A DNA stretch of 64,000 bases. Origin: Symbiodinium natans. Taxonomy: Eukaryota; Sar; Dinophyceae; Suessiales; Symbiodiniaceae. The stretch spans positions 1 through 64,000 of the forward strand of contig CAJNDS010000224.1 in assembly GCA_905221605.1 (NCBI GenBank). The letters are read 5' to 3'. A program made the translations under genes and the position numbers. The notes under the pieces were generated by a model. That model did not search any database. It was given only the letters and a program-made list of their open reading frames with translations, and was not told where the DNA came from. Numbering within the stretch: the stretch's first letter is position 1; every line of letters begins with the position of its first letter. Positions 29,680-41,051 of the stretch are shown here, one piece after another.

Positions 29680-32370
29680 AAAACGGGAGCCTGCTGCACA
29701 TACAATCGCAAGCGTCGGCTTGGATTCGCTTTATTTGGGGAGGTTACGGAAGCGCCTGGCAGAATTCAAAAAGCACCTGACATGTACGCCGCGAACATAA
29801 CGGCGCAACGCACGACTCGACACGAATCATGGAACTTAGGTTCGGGGTGTGTCCCTCACGTGTCTGTCGCGAACAGTCCCGGATCCTGCTTCCTTTCTCG
29901 GGCGAGACACAAGTTCAACTCTGTGCAAACTTGGGCCGGCCTCGAGGGCACTGAGCGCAATGTGGAAGCTCTGGGTTTGCCAGCCATTTTCGAGCTGGCT
30001 ATCCGGCTATCCTGGGCGGGAGAGTTGGTTAATGTCGAGTTCTTGCAAGGAGGCGATGTGAAAGTCATGTTCCTGGCCACACTATCACAGCTGCTCACAA
30101 GTAAAGCCAGGTTTAAGGTGAGGACGGTGAGGGCCCTGAGGGAGGTGAAACGTCAGACACTGCACAAGGTGGCGGGGGCTTCCGCACGACCAGGAACGCA
30201 GCCGCTTCATTTCTATTTTCGAGCCGTGAACACATTCCGGACAGCACACAACCATGCATCTCCAGCGATTATTTTACGAGCCCTCGGAGTTAGAGGAGCC
30301 TGGCCCGCTAAACCAAAACATAAAGATGTTGCCCAATATCCCACAACACCAAAGGACCCTTCGAGTCGAGCGTGGCCGTTTATGTCACAACTTGGGGGAG
30401 CAGTCGTTGCCAATGACGCGCAATCCCTGGTCGCTCGTATTCCGAAATCCCCTCAATTAAGAAACCCCAAGCCCGGAACTCAATTACAAACCCCCCCTCA
30501 ATCAGAAACCTCGGTCCAGGGCCCGATGTTTCTTTCTATGGGAGCTGTTTTTGTTCTATAGAGACCTGCCCTTCTTAAACCAGCGAGCCTGGAGCCCTAG
30601 AACCAACCCCGAAAACCGAGGCCTAACAGTGATTAAAACCCTAAACCCCAAAGCCTAAGCAGCAGAGAAACTTTTGTTTCCCCCCCGACCCCCTCAATAG
30701 GGGGTCGAGGGAGAAACAAAAAATCGATTGAGACGGGGCGGCAGGGGGGTTTAGTCAACATTCATCTTCAAAATCTGGAACGCTGGCCTGCTGCCACGGT
30801 CTGGCAAAGGGCAATGACAGCCGTAGCACTGTCGGTAGGGGCCCGAGTGCTCGCCGCTCAAGGGAAGCGCATGCACAGCGATTTCAATGAAGGAAAAGAT
30901 GGAGGGGATTGGAGGGGTATAGACTAGTCTAAAGTTTGATGCTGCTGGCATTGGAACTGCTGCAAGGATCTGCTGCGGCCAAGGAATGCCCTGCACCAGC
31001 CGGAGACTTCCGTCATTGGCCGTCTTCAACGGCACTGAAAATATTTTGGAATCGCTTCCTTCAAGCGGACCCATCGTGTTTTTGTAGCACCTGCTGGGTC
31101 CTTTCGCATGAAATCTTTGACAGCTGCTCGCCTCTGTCCACGAGCCAAGGCGACAAGGCCCAGGTTCGAGGTACTGCAACCTTTTATCAAGTCTCAACGT
31201 ACAAAAGAACTTGTGCTGGATCGTGTCGGACTATTGCATGTCACAGCGTCTGTTGTTTTAAAGTTTGAAACCATGGGATACGATGAGGCACTTCATGGAA
31301 TCACAAAAGACCCCTGCACTCAACCATCGCATCAGGGCAGTGGATGCTCTGATCTGACTTTATGTGAAAGCTCCAGAGTACACCAAACTCCGACCCAGCT
31401 GCTTTGCTCGTGACACCGCTGGCGGCCCTGCAAACACCTCCTGTGCTCAAGGCTTTGGACGTTGGGCACATCACCATCCTTGTACCAACATTCTTTGGCA
31501 TAGTGATGGTCTCTGATTTTGCTTTTGTATGTTATCTGAATATTTGTTGTTCTATAGTGTTGTGAATCGTTTGACCCTTGCGGCTTCTATATATTGGTGA
31601 ATCGTTTGACGCTTGACGCTGGCGGCTTCTAGAGACCAGAGGTTTTGGTTTACTTTGTTATACTGCAGCTGAGACGTCGAGTTTCATGGATTTTGCAACT
31701 GATGGACTCTGCAACTGTAAGGTCTCTGTTCTGCTTCTTGCGCAGTTTTTTCTCGGAGGCTACAGACATAGCGGGAGAGTGCTTCGCACCCCCATTTTGC
31801 CGTTAGGCAAAAAACCCAAGTCACTGCTGGTCCTTCCGGTAAAGTTTCAGGCAGCAGTTTTTTTGGGTTTAGGCAGCAGTCTGAGAGGCCGCCTGGACAT
31901 TTTGTCACTCTGGCGACAGGACCCGAAAACGGTGGAGATTTCGCACCATCGGCATCTCGCTCTTACTAACCTATTACTAGCTAGGGAGAGGGCATCGCAA
32001 CAAGCACAGTTCGCTGTTGCAGAGCTGTTGCTGACTTGCTGTGGGCGCGGGAGAAGCAGGGTGTAGGGCGCGGTTATTTGCATTAACAGGCAAAGGGCTG
32101 GTTTCGCCACACAGTGAGCAGCACTGTGGATACATGAGTGTTTATCATGTTTTGGATTAGCTTGTTTCGTTGTTTTGCTTCGGAGTGATAGGGAGTTATG
32201 ATCCCCATCCTCTGTGGTTTTGGAAGCTTGTGGAATTCCCTTAAAGGGATTCCTTTCAGATCGTCTCGATGATTTCCCTGCACTTTGTGAACTTTGGCTC
32301 AAGACTGACAAAAAGAAGAGTGTCTGTTAGGTCTGGAAAGGTTTGGACTTTCAACGGAAAAGGAACCTAG
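29680..32370. other. No supported gene
   Basis: Short ORFs occur on both strands, including one of 259 codons at 29782-30561 (+), but none shows domain motifs or repeats. A C-rich tract with a short palindrome (CCCCCTCAATAGGGGG) lies near 30690-30710. Short direct repeats (GTGAATCGTTTGAC, CGGCTTCTA) lie at 31562-31635. The last few hundred bases may hold the worn LTR of the gag remnant that follows. Confidence 0.4.
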
Positions 32371-32384
32371 AGGGACCTTTTTTA

Positions 32385-32396
32385 CGTGGTAGCGGA
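32385..32396 (+). promoter_or_regulatory. Retrotransposon primer-binding site (initiator-Met tRNA type)
   Basis: TGGTAGCGGAGC matches the PBS at 51392 exactly and resembles the TGGTATCAGAGC/TGGTAGCAGAGG sites complementary to eukaryotic initiator-Met tRNA 3' ends. It precedes the gag remnant by about 0.7 kb. Confidence 0.6.
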
Positions 32397-33112
32397 GCTT
32401 GCGCCTTGTGGTGCAAGCCCGTGCATGGCCTTTGGTTGCCTGTCAGGACTCTGCGAGTGCCTGGAGGCAAGTTTGGGTTTGAACCCTAGACTACCTGTGA
32501 ACAGGAGTCTCTTGTACTCGGACCGTGTGTCCGAGTTCCTCGAGGCCTACCCTGTGAGGAGGCGGATCCGGACTTGTAAGGCCTGGAAACAGGTGGTTCA
32601 GAAACTCTTGAGGCACTATGCCAGTCGGGCGAGGTGGTTTGCCTGGCACTGGGTTGGTTGTGACCGCTCTTGGCGAGACACTGTGCTACTCAAAGAGTGG
32701 ACCTGAGGTTTTTCCGAAGTCTGGAGCACCTTTTGTTGGTGAGAAGACGGCCGGAGCCCGAAGAAGTCGTTGGAAGACTGCAGGGTGAAGCCTGAGTCAA
32801 GGAGAGATGTTGAACACACCTCCACGAGAGGACAGTCCGGTTCACACGGCCGGGGCCTGCGCGTGGAAGTTCGTTACCGACCCTGAACACGGAGACAAGG
32901 CGAAGAATTGACCCTTCTCCGGGAATAGGACAGCCTGAGCAGGCTTGGAGACCAGGTGTGGCTCACGCAGAGGGCGACCTCCTGTGAGAAGTCCTGAGGG
33001 GATGGGTCTTGAAGCGAATGTGACCACGCGGTGATGCCTGTGATGGTATCAGGAGGGCCTATGCCACCTCCTGAACAGCCTGGTAGGTCTCCACGACCTG
33101 CAGTGAGGCATC

Positions 33113-34326
33113 ATGGTGCAGGGTTTGACAAGACAAGTGCAGGACCTGGAACGAACGATGCAGCAGCTGGCTGTGCAACAGCAGCAGTTCATGCAAACGG
33201 TGACATCGTTTATGCCTATGCAGCAACAACAATGGATGATGCAACAACAGCAGCAGGGCATGAATGTGCCCCCACCGCCTCAACTACCCCCTGGTTTGAA
33301 CATGCCCAGTTCATCTTCGGGATGTTTAGGTGCTTCGCCGGTGGGTACCACTTCGCATGGGGCCCAGGGGTTTCGGGTTGCTACCCCGAGCCCGCCGCCC
33401 AAGCCTCCACCTGTGGAAAAGGATGTCGAGAGAGATGTCTTTGCTCGGTCAGACAAGTGGTTGCCGAGTTTGCCGACCATTGACTTTTCGTCATGGAAGG
33501 ATCGCATTTCCGAAGCCCTGGGCTTCTTGACATGGATGGAGAAGTTGACAAGTTGGGTTGGATTGGGTTCTGAAGTGTTTCCCAATGAGCTGATGCATGC
33601 GGTGAAGACCCAAAGATGAGTCAAGACTCAGGCAGGATCAGCTTACTGTTGAGCAACAGAAGCGGTCCACACGAGTAATGCACATTCTGCGACAGACGTT
33701 TGCAAGTCATGAGAAAAGTTTTCTGATATTGCAGACATATGTTGAAAGTGAGAGCACTTATCAACAGTCTGGGTTTGTGGCATTGAGGTTGTTGGCGAAG
33801 GAATTCTGCCTGAATGTTTGTACTTTCGGGCGCAGCTGGTGAACCAGACCGTGAAAGCCCCGAGCATACCCGAGATTGTGCGAAAGATTGAGCACGAGCT
33901 GAACAAGTATGCAAAATTGCTGAACAGTCTCGACTCAGATGTGCATTCTGGTGGGTTGCAGCTTCAAGAAGCTGACTCGGTGATGGTTTTGTTGCGAAGT
34001 TTGCCTGAGAAATGCCGAAGCCATTGCTTGTTGCATGGTAACAGTGAGTCTTTCGAGGACTTGAAACGGGTTGCTCTGAAGTTTGAACTGCAACAGCGAG
34101 TTTGGGCCGAAGCCCCTGGAACGAAACTGCAACCGTTTCGGGATCCGAACAAGGGCACTGGCGATGGTGAGAAAGGAAAAGGCAAAGGAAAGGAACGAAA
34201 GGGGCGAGCTCAAAGCCAGAGCAAGAAGGAGGTGGAATGCTATGTGTGTCATAAGAAAGGCCACTATGCCACTATGCACAAACAAAGAGCCAGAAAAGGT
34301 CAAGAAAAAATACAAAAACAACGCAC

Positions 34327-34330
<4 letters not shown>
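33113..34330 (+). pseudogene. Copia-type gag, frameshifted remnant
   Basis: Three frames must be joined. 33113-33619 begins with a Gln-rich helix, then Pro-rich sequence and WLPSLPTIDFSSWKDRISEA, and ends at a stop. About 33640-33835 reads QLTVEQQKRSTRVMHILRQT. About 33815-34330 reads YFRAQLVNQTVKAPSIPEIV, LLRSLPEKCRSHCLLHG and a Lys/Gly-rich tail with a zinc knuckle C-YV-C-HKKG-H-YATM-H. The last knuckle residue is His instead of Cys. The same order of blocks (YLPSLP, LLQALSQELRQYVVLHG, C-DH-C-GRKG-H-LAKD-C) occurs in the intact gag at 51432-53597, so this is a dead relative of that element. Two frameshifts, the changed knuckle and loss of pol show it is not functional. Confidence 0.75.
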
Positions 34331-34680
<350 letters not shown>

Positions 34681-34729
34681 CAACACCACTACTGCTGCCA
34701 ATGGTGACAATCAATCCGAGCCTTGTAAA

Positions 34730-35230
34730 AAACAATCAATGGTTTTTTTTGGAATGCATTTTTCAATTTTTTTGATAAAAGTCAATGAAAACACAAGAAT
34801 ATATTGAGTTATGAATTTACAATTCCAGGCACACTGTGACACATGAAAACTGCGAGAATTTTTTTGAAATTTGGATCGACAAAAAAGAAAAACCAAATTG
34901 TTCTTGTTTGACAAACATTCTCAACGAAAAAAGTTGAAAACAAGATGAGCCTTAATAACTTTGCAAGTAAATCAAACAAATTGATCTGGTTTAAAAATCA
35001 AAAAAAAACAACATGTCCAAAAGCATACAAAAACTCCACGCCCAATGTAAAACAAAGTTTTTTGTTGCAAAAATCGTTTTAAAGTTGCTAATTTCAAAAT
35101 TCAAGAGTGTGTTAAAAATATTTTTTCGAACAAGAAGAAAATAACATTAGGGTGATCAATTTTAAAACAAAATTCTTTGAAAAGACTCTAAGAAAAATAT
35201 GTGCAAACGTCAGGTTTCCATTGGCATGGT
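34730..35230. other. AT-rich stretch
   Basis: Strongly A/T-rich with many A and T runs, unlike the surrounding retroelements, and no coding signal. A GT microsatellite follows at 35253-35275. The stretch from there to 35850 shows nothing recognisable. Confidence 0.6.
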
Positions 35231-35853
35231 CCATGCTGGGAACCACCAAAAGTGCGCGTGTGTGTGTGTGTGTGCGACTTACAAACGCCCCAACCAATTT
35301 TGTCTAAGTTTCTGGAGTTTGTGGAATTACAATGGTGCCAGCGTTACCAGCTTACCTGTGTTTGCGACCATTCTAAGCATTAATTGACTTGGTGGCTTGC
35401 CTGTAACATCATACCAGCGCACCACTGTGATTTTTTTGAAGTGGACCCCTTTACTACTTTATCAGCACAGTGGGTCAGTCTAATGCAGAGACAAGGACAT
35501 TAAGAGTTAAGAATGTACAAGCCGTGAAAGAAGTTGTAATACAAAGAAGCAACTGCAAGCGGCCCTTCTTGCAAGACAACAGGTTAGCAAGTAAAACCAA
35601 TGTTACCTGAACTGTCCAACGCGTTCGTAGAAACAGTTTCCACGCAAGCCAGGGGCAGCGTACTCTTAACACATCTTCTTGCAGCCGTTGCAGCACAGCT
35701 TACAGCGCGGATGCGTGCTGCAAGAGCAGAGACCTTACTGCGTCAACAATGCACTCTTACTCTGATTTAATAGTGTCACTGCAACTGTCCAGTCTGCTAC
35801 AGGTTCTTGTTCAAAGCCTTTAAATTAGTGCGTTAGAGACGCCGCCATTTTCC

Positions 35854-37254
35854 ATGTCTGGCAGACAGTGTTTGAGGCTGGACAGCAGCTGTGCCACGTG
35901 TTTGAACGTGGTAGCGGAGCTTCGTGCTCCAGCATGTCTCGAGTACATCAAAATTCCGGTGCAATACAGAGGAATCGTACATGTATTAGCTGGCACTGAT
36001 GTTGTCATACCTGTCCATGTAACTGCTACTGTCGCCGCTGCCGATGCGCTCACCCAATGTCAATATTTCGACCTTCCTTGTGGAAGAACTGAAGTGCAAT
36101 TGCTGCAAGAGGTTGTTGATGCCCCAAGATGGAGCAACAAACTCATTAATCACATTTCCGAGAACCCTAGAGAACATTTTTTGAATTGCCACTCTGGGAG
36201 CGATAAGATTGGGCAAGGAAGATTGATCCATGTCAGAGCAAGGGATGGGTATCACCCCTTGTCCAAACAACGAATTGCTAGTACAATTTGGCACAAGGAT
36301 GACCTTGAAACACATTTCCTGATCATTGACAGACAGGCGCCTTACGTTGTTATGACTGGTAAATGTGAGGATGTTCCCGAACTAGTGAAGCTGCAGAGTG
36401 TCCAGACATTTCTCAGCCAAAATGAAGCCTTTCAAGGTTGGAGATTGCCAGAAAACCTTCCTAAGGCTTCCCAAGAGGATGAAGACTTTACTGCTGAACT
36501 GGGATCTATCCAGTACCTGCTTGTCCGCATTACTGGTAAGACTGAACTAGAGATCCCGCTAGTTCTCAAGAACGGCCAGCATCTCGCTTGTCATCCGGGA
36601 TCTTCTGCGAGTAACAATGTTCTCGTCTCCCTACATCAGGGCGCGCTTTTATTCCTGCCACGATGTCACTCATGTGATATCATCAAGTTGATAGGGATTA
36701 ATACTAGCGTCATCTATGCCTTTAACATCCACACTGATGATAGACTTAAGGCTACTGCAGCCAATAAGCCGAACCAAGCCAGATGTGCCAATCATCAGGA
36801 TGGGAAGTCAAGCAAGGTTGCCATGGAGCAATCGGATACTGCCCAGTGCCCGACTTTGCTCCATGGAAAGCCTCCTGCTGTTAAAGGTGATGATACGGCT
36901 GCCAATATGTTACCGGAAAATCCTGCCTCAGCACAGTTGAGTCAAGAAGGTGGGACTGGCAAAAGAAATATTGAGAGTAGCAAGGAAAAGGTTGAGATTG
37001 CTAGAAGACGTAATACTGTCCTAAGGTTCCAGGCGGAAGTCCCGCCAACGTTCAAGAAGAAGTGCAAAGGCGCATTGCTGGCCTTTATTGCCCTGTTGCT
37101 GCTGCCTATCGGGTCATCTCGTGTGCTCAATGGAACAAAGAGCAATGCCAGCATTACGCCCCCTTTCCTAAACAAGCAGCTCTTGTCCTTGCTGCGGTTG
37201 GATATAATATACGTGAGGCTGCTCGAGCCAAGCTTGCACACATACTTGGTCTGA
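35854..37254 (+). CDS. LINE-type element ORF1, unknown protein
   Basis: 467 codons from ATG at 35854 to TGA at 37254. I do not recognise the protein. It has a mixed composition with Cys/His scattered but no clear zinc-knuckle or RRM, and a Lys/Ser/Asn-rich C-terminal third (KRNIESSKEKVEIARRR). In non-LTR elements the first ORF usually encodes an RNA-binding, gag-like protein, so that role is an inference from position only. From 37014 the -1 frame (ORF2) is open and looks more protein-like than the last about 60 codons of ORF1, so ORF1 may continue into ORF2 by a -1 shift between 37014 and about 37070, either programmed or by mutation. No classical slippery heptamer was found there. Confidence 0.6.
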   Translation: MSGRQCLRLDSSCATCLNVVAELRAPACLEYIKIPVQYRGIVHVLAGTDVVIPVHVTATVAAADALTQCQYFDLPCGRTEVQLLQEVVDAPRWSNKLINHISENPREHFLNCHSGSDKIGQGRLIHVRARDGYHPLSKQRIASTIWHKDDLETHFLIIDRQAPYVVMTGKCEDVPELVKLQSVQTFLSQNEAFQGWRLPENLPKASQEDEDFTAELGSIQYLLVRITGKTELEIPLVLKNGQHLACHPGSSASNNVLVSLHQGALLFLPRCHSCDIIKLIGINTSVIYAFNIHTDDRLKATAANKPNQARCANHQDGKSSKVAMEQSDTAQCPTLLHGKPPAVKGDDTAANMLPENPASAQLSQEGGTGKRNIESSKEKVEIARRRNTVLRFQAEVPPTFKKKCKGALLAFIALLLLPIGSSRVLNGTKSNASITPPFLNKQLLSLLRLDIIYVRLLEPSLHTYLV

Positions 37255-40200
37255 CCTATCTTCAATTGGCAAGTGCTACACCGTTGGAGCTTCAAAGCTT
37301 TACTGAGGTGTATAGTAAGGCCATTTGGGCTATTCCGGCCAAGGAGCAATACACCATGCTTGTCCAGATCCACTGCAAGTGCTCCATGTGCCAGCAGCCT
37401 CAGCCCATTCTTGCTCTGCCGTTGCATTCTGAACAGGACTCCTCTGATCAGATCAGTATCCTCGCTGATCTAGGTCAACTTGCTGACCTTGCGATTGCGT
37501 GCATGCAGCAAAACTTGAGCCCTCGCAATGACACGTGCAAACTTGCCATTCAAAGACTCCCGTCTTTCTTCTGCCTTCTCACACAGAAGACTCAGAAAAG
37601 CTCTTTTGCGCAAGTCTGCAAAAGCGAGGCGGATATCCAAAGCTTTCTTGGCAGTACGGTATCAGTCATGCAACAGGCATATATTGTCGTTGCACTCGTT
37701 CTGCATGATCCTAGTGCTAAGCACTACCTAGTGCTACACCATGCCAAAGAACAAGCAGGAGACTCAATTCTTCTTTATGACTCAATCTATGGAGTCCGTA
37801 AAGAAAACTTGTGGGCACAATTGATTAAGGCTGAGCACTACATCGAAGCCATCTTCATCAGAAGTGTTTGTGCCAATCAGCTTTACCCCGCCACTGCTCT
37901 CATTAACTCTTTTAATGAGATTATCCGGCATCATGCTGATCCCAGTGAAAACGCAGAACAGCATATCAGTAGTGAAACACTCACTATTGAGCAAGCTAAG
38001 ATAACGAAGGTTGCAAGCTGGGACAGCCCTGTCCCTTCTGCAACCTATATGACCATCACCTCAGAGGATGATTTTGGCTTGCCTAATCCGTCCTGTGCCC
38101 ATCTTCTGCCACAAGCACAGGAATGTAAAAGCGGTACTGAATTTACTCTCGCCCAAAAGGGCAAATTCGATGAGGAGTCAGAACACCAAGCCAGTGTTAG
38201 TCTCCAACCCGACCCTAGTACTGCTTTGGCGACACAACTTGATAGTGCATCTCTTCCTGAAGTGCACTCCATTGCTACTGATTCCGATGAGGAACAGAGA
38301 CCGCAACAACATGAAGTTCAAACTGCGCTGAACTCTGAGAAGAATGGCTCTGATAGGGGCAGCCAGCCCCTTAAAGCCAAGCCCGACTTGAGCTCTGATT
38401 CTCAGATGCGTAGAGTCAAGAAAAGCCTCGATAAGCTTAACAATGCCAAGCCTGTCTCCAAGAGAAAAGATGGTAAAATTGGAAGCAGGAACAATCAAAT
38501 TAATGCTGTCTCGTCGGAAGACTGCATACAGGTCGCACTTGGTGTTGAACGTTACATCATCTTATCGCTTTTTGATGGATGCGGAATATCACGTGCTGTC
38601 ACCGTTGAATGCCTCAAGCAACAACCTGTTGCGGCTGTGAGTGCAGAAAGTGACAGCGTCCTTCGCGCCCTCATATGCCATAAGTATGACTATGACAAAA
38701 GCCAAAGATGGGCTCTTGACTCGCACCGTGTGCCATCGATCGCAATCGATGACGTTTGGACTCTACTTAAAGAGGATTACCGATTGCTGCGTGAATGTTT
38801 GTCCTTCCTGGGAAGGATTCATCCACAAAAAACAGCCATCATCATTCCCGCCGGTTCCCCCTGCCAAGATCTCACGGTTGCAGGGTCCAGCTCAGGTGGA
38901 TTAGGACTTCTGGGAGACCGCTCGCAACACATGCTTGTCTTATACGCGATTTTGCTTGCATTCCAAAGCATTGAACCCAGTATCCTTCAGTGCGTGCACA
39001 TCTTCCTTGAAAATGCTGGGTCTATGAAGCCCATCCACCAGGGCTTCATTCAGCAGATCTTCGGAATACGTGATTGTTGCTGCCATCATATTGCTGGAGC
39101 TACATTCGGCCATGTTGAAAGGAAAAGAAAATTCTTTACTAGATATGGGCAAATTGGCACCTTCAGCAACCGCCCCACTCCGTGGTTCCAAGGATGGCGT
39201 CCTGTTGCGGAACACATGTGCGGAATAAAACCCCCTGGCGAAAAGCTCAAGCCTTGGCTTCGTCCCAAACGCTTTGATCGCGAGAGGGGGCTCCGATTGG
39301 CTGCATACTTTTACCACCCCTCTGCCCTTCTTTACCATGTACCCAGCTTCGGCGGAGCTGAAGCTTTCCAGAGGCAATTCTCACAAGCGGCTAATACCTC
39401 CAATGGAGTTCCAAATCTACAATGGGAAAAATTTGTTCCTGATGGACCCATTGGCCTGCGCTTTGTAACAGATGTTCAGAAGCTTTTTCTTCAAGCGGAC
39501 ATCCCAAGCCTTGCAGCAATGGATCGCTTTGCGGAAGCTAATTACGAACTTCTCCGTGCAGAAAATGCCTTCCTTATCGGTGATAGTGGCATTCCTCCTT
39601 TCAGGGTTGCTCACTACAAGGAAATGTTGAGAGATGCTGAGCTCGATATCTGGCTTGCAGATGTGGAAGAACACATTAATGATATGTGTATTGCTTCCAT
39701 TGTTGGGAATTGCTTCTACCCTGGTGCTCTCAAAGCTGCGATCAAACACACATCCCTTCGAGAGTTACTGAATGAAAACCCCGACAGTCATTGGAAACCG
39801 CTTCCCCTCTCACAGTTTCTCCAATACTGGCCTAGCTATGGCCAACAAGTTCTTGCTGCTACAACAGCTGTTAAGCTACAAGACAAGCTTTCGCATAAGT
39901 TTCATGCGCCTTTTCCATGCGATGAACTTAATGCTGTTGGCTGGCTCAAACAAGGTTTAATTGTCAATAAACCTGTTGTTCTGGAGTACACCCCCGGCCA
40001 AGGTAAATTCCAAGGCATTAGAGAGAGCGCGTCCGGCATTCCTAGAGGAATTTCCTTTGTGACGGAAACTCGATTCCATCAAACGCAAGACTTATTGCAA
40101 GAAAAAGGGATCCCATCGGCCATCCAGCGTGTCTTGCAAATTGTTGACCCTCAATTAAAGCTTTTGTGTGGATCGAGACGCAATGTCATGGCCAATTTGT

Positions 40201-41051
40201 GCAGAGAGACTGCTGCGAATCTCGGTGCCAAGTTTGCCTTACACTTTCTTGACTTCCCTGCACAAGGGTGGTGCCTGATCAGCTTTCTCAAAGCGTTGCA
40301 TCTTGAGTTTGTCGCGTATAGAGACGAGTTCATCCCTCAATTCCTCCTTGTAAAGGGACAGCAAAATACTCTCTATGTGCAGCACTTGAAAGATGCTAAC
40401 GCTGGCAAGAAGTCTCCGCCAGTCGACTTCTTCCTATATGTCGAACAAGATGATCAATGTGCCTTAGCAATGCTCAATGCTTCCCAGGCTCGTGATACTG
40501 TGCATGCGCTTACCCAAGCATCGATCTTTGAGGTCGTTGACATTGAACGAAGAGGAGCCAGCCCTGGCACCTTCCTTCACAAAGTAATCAAAGAGAACAG
40601 CCAGCTACCTACGCCTTGTCTGATATTTGAGGGTAACGAAGCTGCCTTGCACCTGCACGGCCATACTATCCTCTGTTCCCCTTACCTTGGGCAAAGGGAA
40701 CTCTTTGCGCTCTTCTTAACCCCATACTTTGCTGAGAATCATACCAGTAAAGCCTTTGCTTCAGATTGCAACTCGAACGAAACCTGGCTTAGCGAGGTCT
40801 TGCGCGACTTCTCTTGCTTTGCTAAGCTTGCTCTACCGTGTCGACAGGCTGTGTATATTGGTATTGATGCACGAGGCGCACATTACACCACATATAAGCA
40901 AGGTACGGTGCATCAACAGACTGTCACCCACAACAACATCCCCTCCACAATTCCCACCCAAGAAAAGGCATTGCGCATTTATGTCTACGATCGGCAACCT
41001 GCTGTCTACCATTGCTTCTATGGGGTCCATCGGGACCCTTTGCCCCTATGA
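37014..41051 (+). CDS. LINE-type element ORF2 with C5 cytosine DNA methyltransferase
   Basis: Open from 37014 (no early ATG) to TGA at 41049-41051, about 1345 codons. Residues about 1-480 are unrecognised; one part (KHYLVLHH then ILLYDSIYG) resembles the His and Asp blocks of cysteine proteases, weakly. From about 38555 a complete C5-methyltransferase follows: motif I LSLFDGCGIS (SAM binding), motif IV AGSPCQDLT with catalytic Cys, then GLLGDRSQ, motif VI FLENAGSM, motif VIII ERKRKFFTRY, and after a target-recognition-sized gap motif X VGNCFYPGALKAAI (about 39700). The GSPC-x-DL(S/T) wording is closest to DNMT3-type enzymes. All key residues are intact, so activity is possible. The remaining about 440 residues are unrecognised. 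Methyltransferases in retrotransposons are known from dinoflagellates and charophyte algae; expected role is CG methylation of own or host DNA (inference). Confidence 0.85.
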   Translation, partial: YCPKVPGGSPANVQEEVQRRIAGLYCPVAAAYRVISCAQWNKEQCQHYAPFPKQAALVLAAVGYNIREAARAKLAHILGLTYLQLASATPLELQSFTEVYSKAIWAIPAKEQYTMLVQIHCKCSMCQQPQPILALPLHSEQDSSDQISILADLGQLADLAIACMQQNLSPRNDTCKLAIQRLPSFFCLLTQKTQKSSFAQVCKSEADIQSFLGSTVSVMQQAYIVVALVLHDPSAKHYLVLHHAKEQAGDSILLYDSIYGVRKENLWAQLIKAEHYIEAIFIRSVCANQLYPATALINSFNEIIRHHADPSENAEQHISSETLTIEQAKITKVASWDSPVPSATYMTITSEDDFGLPNPSCAHLLPQAQECKSGTEFTLAQKGKFDEESEHQASVSLQPDPSTALATQLDSASLPEVHSIATDSDEEQRPQQHEVQTALNSEKNGSDRGSQPLKAKPDLSSDSQMRRVKKSLDKLNNAKPVSKRKDGKIGSRNNQINAVSSEDCIQVALGVERYIILSLFDGCGISRAVTVECLKQQPVAAVSAESDSVLRALICHKYDYDKSQRWALDSHRVPSIAIDDVWTLLKEDYRLLRECLSFLGRIHPQKTAIIIPAGSPCQDLTVAGSSSGGLGLLGDRSQHMLVLYAILLAFQSIEPSILQCVHIFLENAGSMKPIHQGFIQQIFGIRDCCCHHIAGATFGHVERKRKFFTRYGQIGTFSNRPTPWFQGWRPVAEHMCGIKPPGEKLKPWLRPKRFDRERGLRLAAYFYHPSALLYHVPSFGGAEAFQRQFSQAANTSNGVPNLQWEKFVPDGPIGLRFVTDVQKLFLQADIPSLAAMDRFAEANYELLRAENAFLIGDSGIPPFRVAHYKEMLRDAELDIWLADVEEHINDMCIASIVGNCFYPGALKAAIKHTSLRELLNENPDSHWKPLPLSQFLQYWPSYGQQVLAATTAVKLQDKLSHKFHAPFPCDELNAVGWLKQGLIVNKPVVLEYTPGQGKFQGIRESASGIPRGISFVTETRFHQTQDLLQEKGIPSAIQRVLQIVDPQLKLLCGSRRNVMANLCRETAANLGAKFALHFLDFPAQGWCLISFLKALHLEFVAYRDEFIPQFLLVKGQQNTLYVQHLKDANAGKKSPPVDFFLYVEQDDQCALAMLNASQARDTVHALTQASIFEVVDIERRGASPGTFLHKVIKENSQLPTPCLIFEGNEAALHLHGHTILCSPYLGQRELFALFLTPYFAENHTSKAFASDCNSNETWLSEVLRDFSCFAKLALPCRQAVYIGIDARGAHYTTYKQGTVHQQTVTHNNIPSTIPTQEKALRIYVYDRQPAVYHCFYGVHRDPLPL

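Noticed and set aside
29782-30561. 259-codon plus-strand ORF
   Set aside because: Composition and lack of motifs look random; no neighbouring exons or conserved repeats support it.
32386-32706. 106-codon ORF starting at the primer-binding site
   Set aside because: It begins within the PBS and lies in the untranslated leader of the gag remnant; no counterpart exists in the intact element at 51.4 kb.
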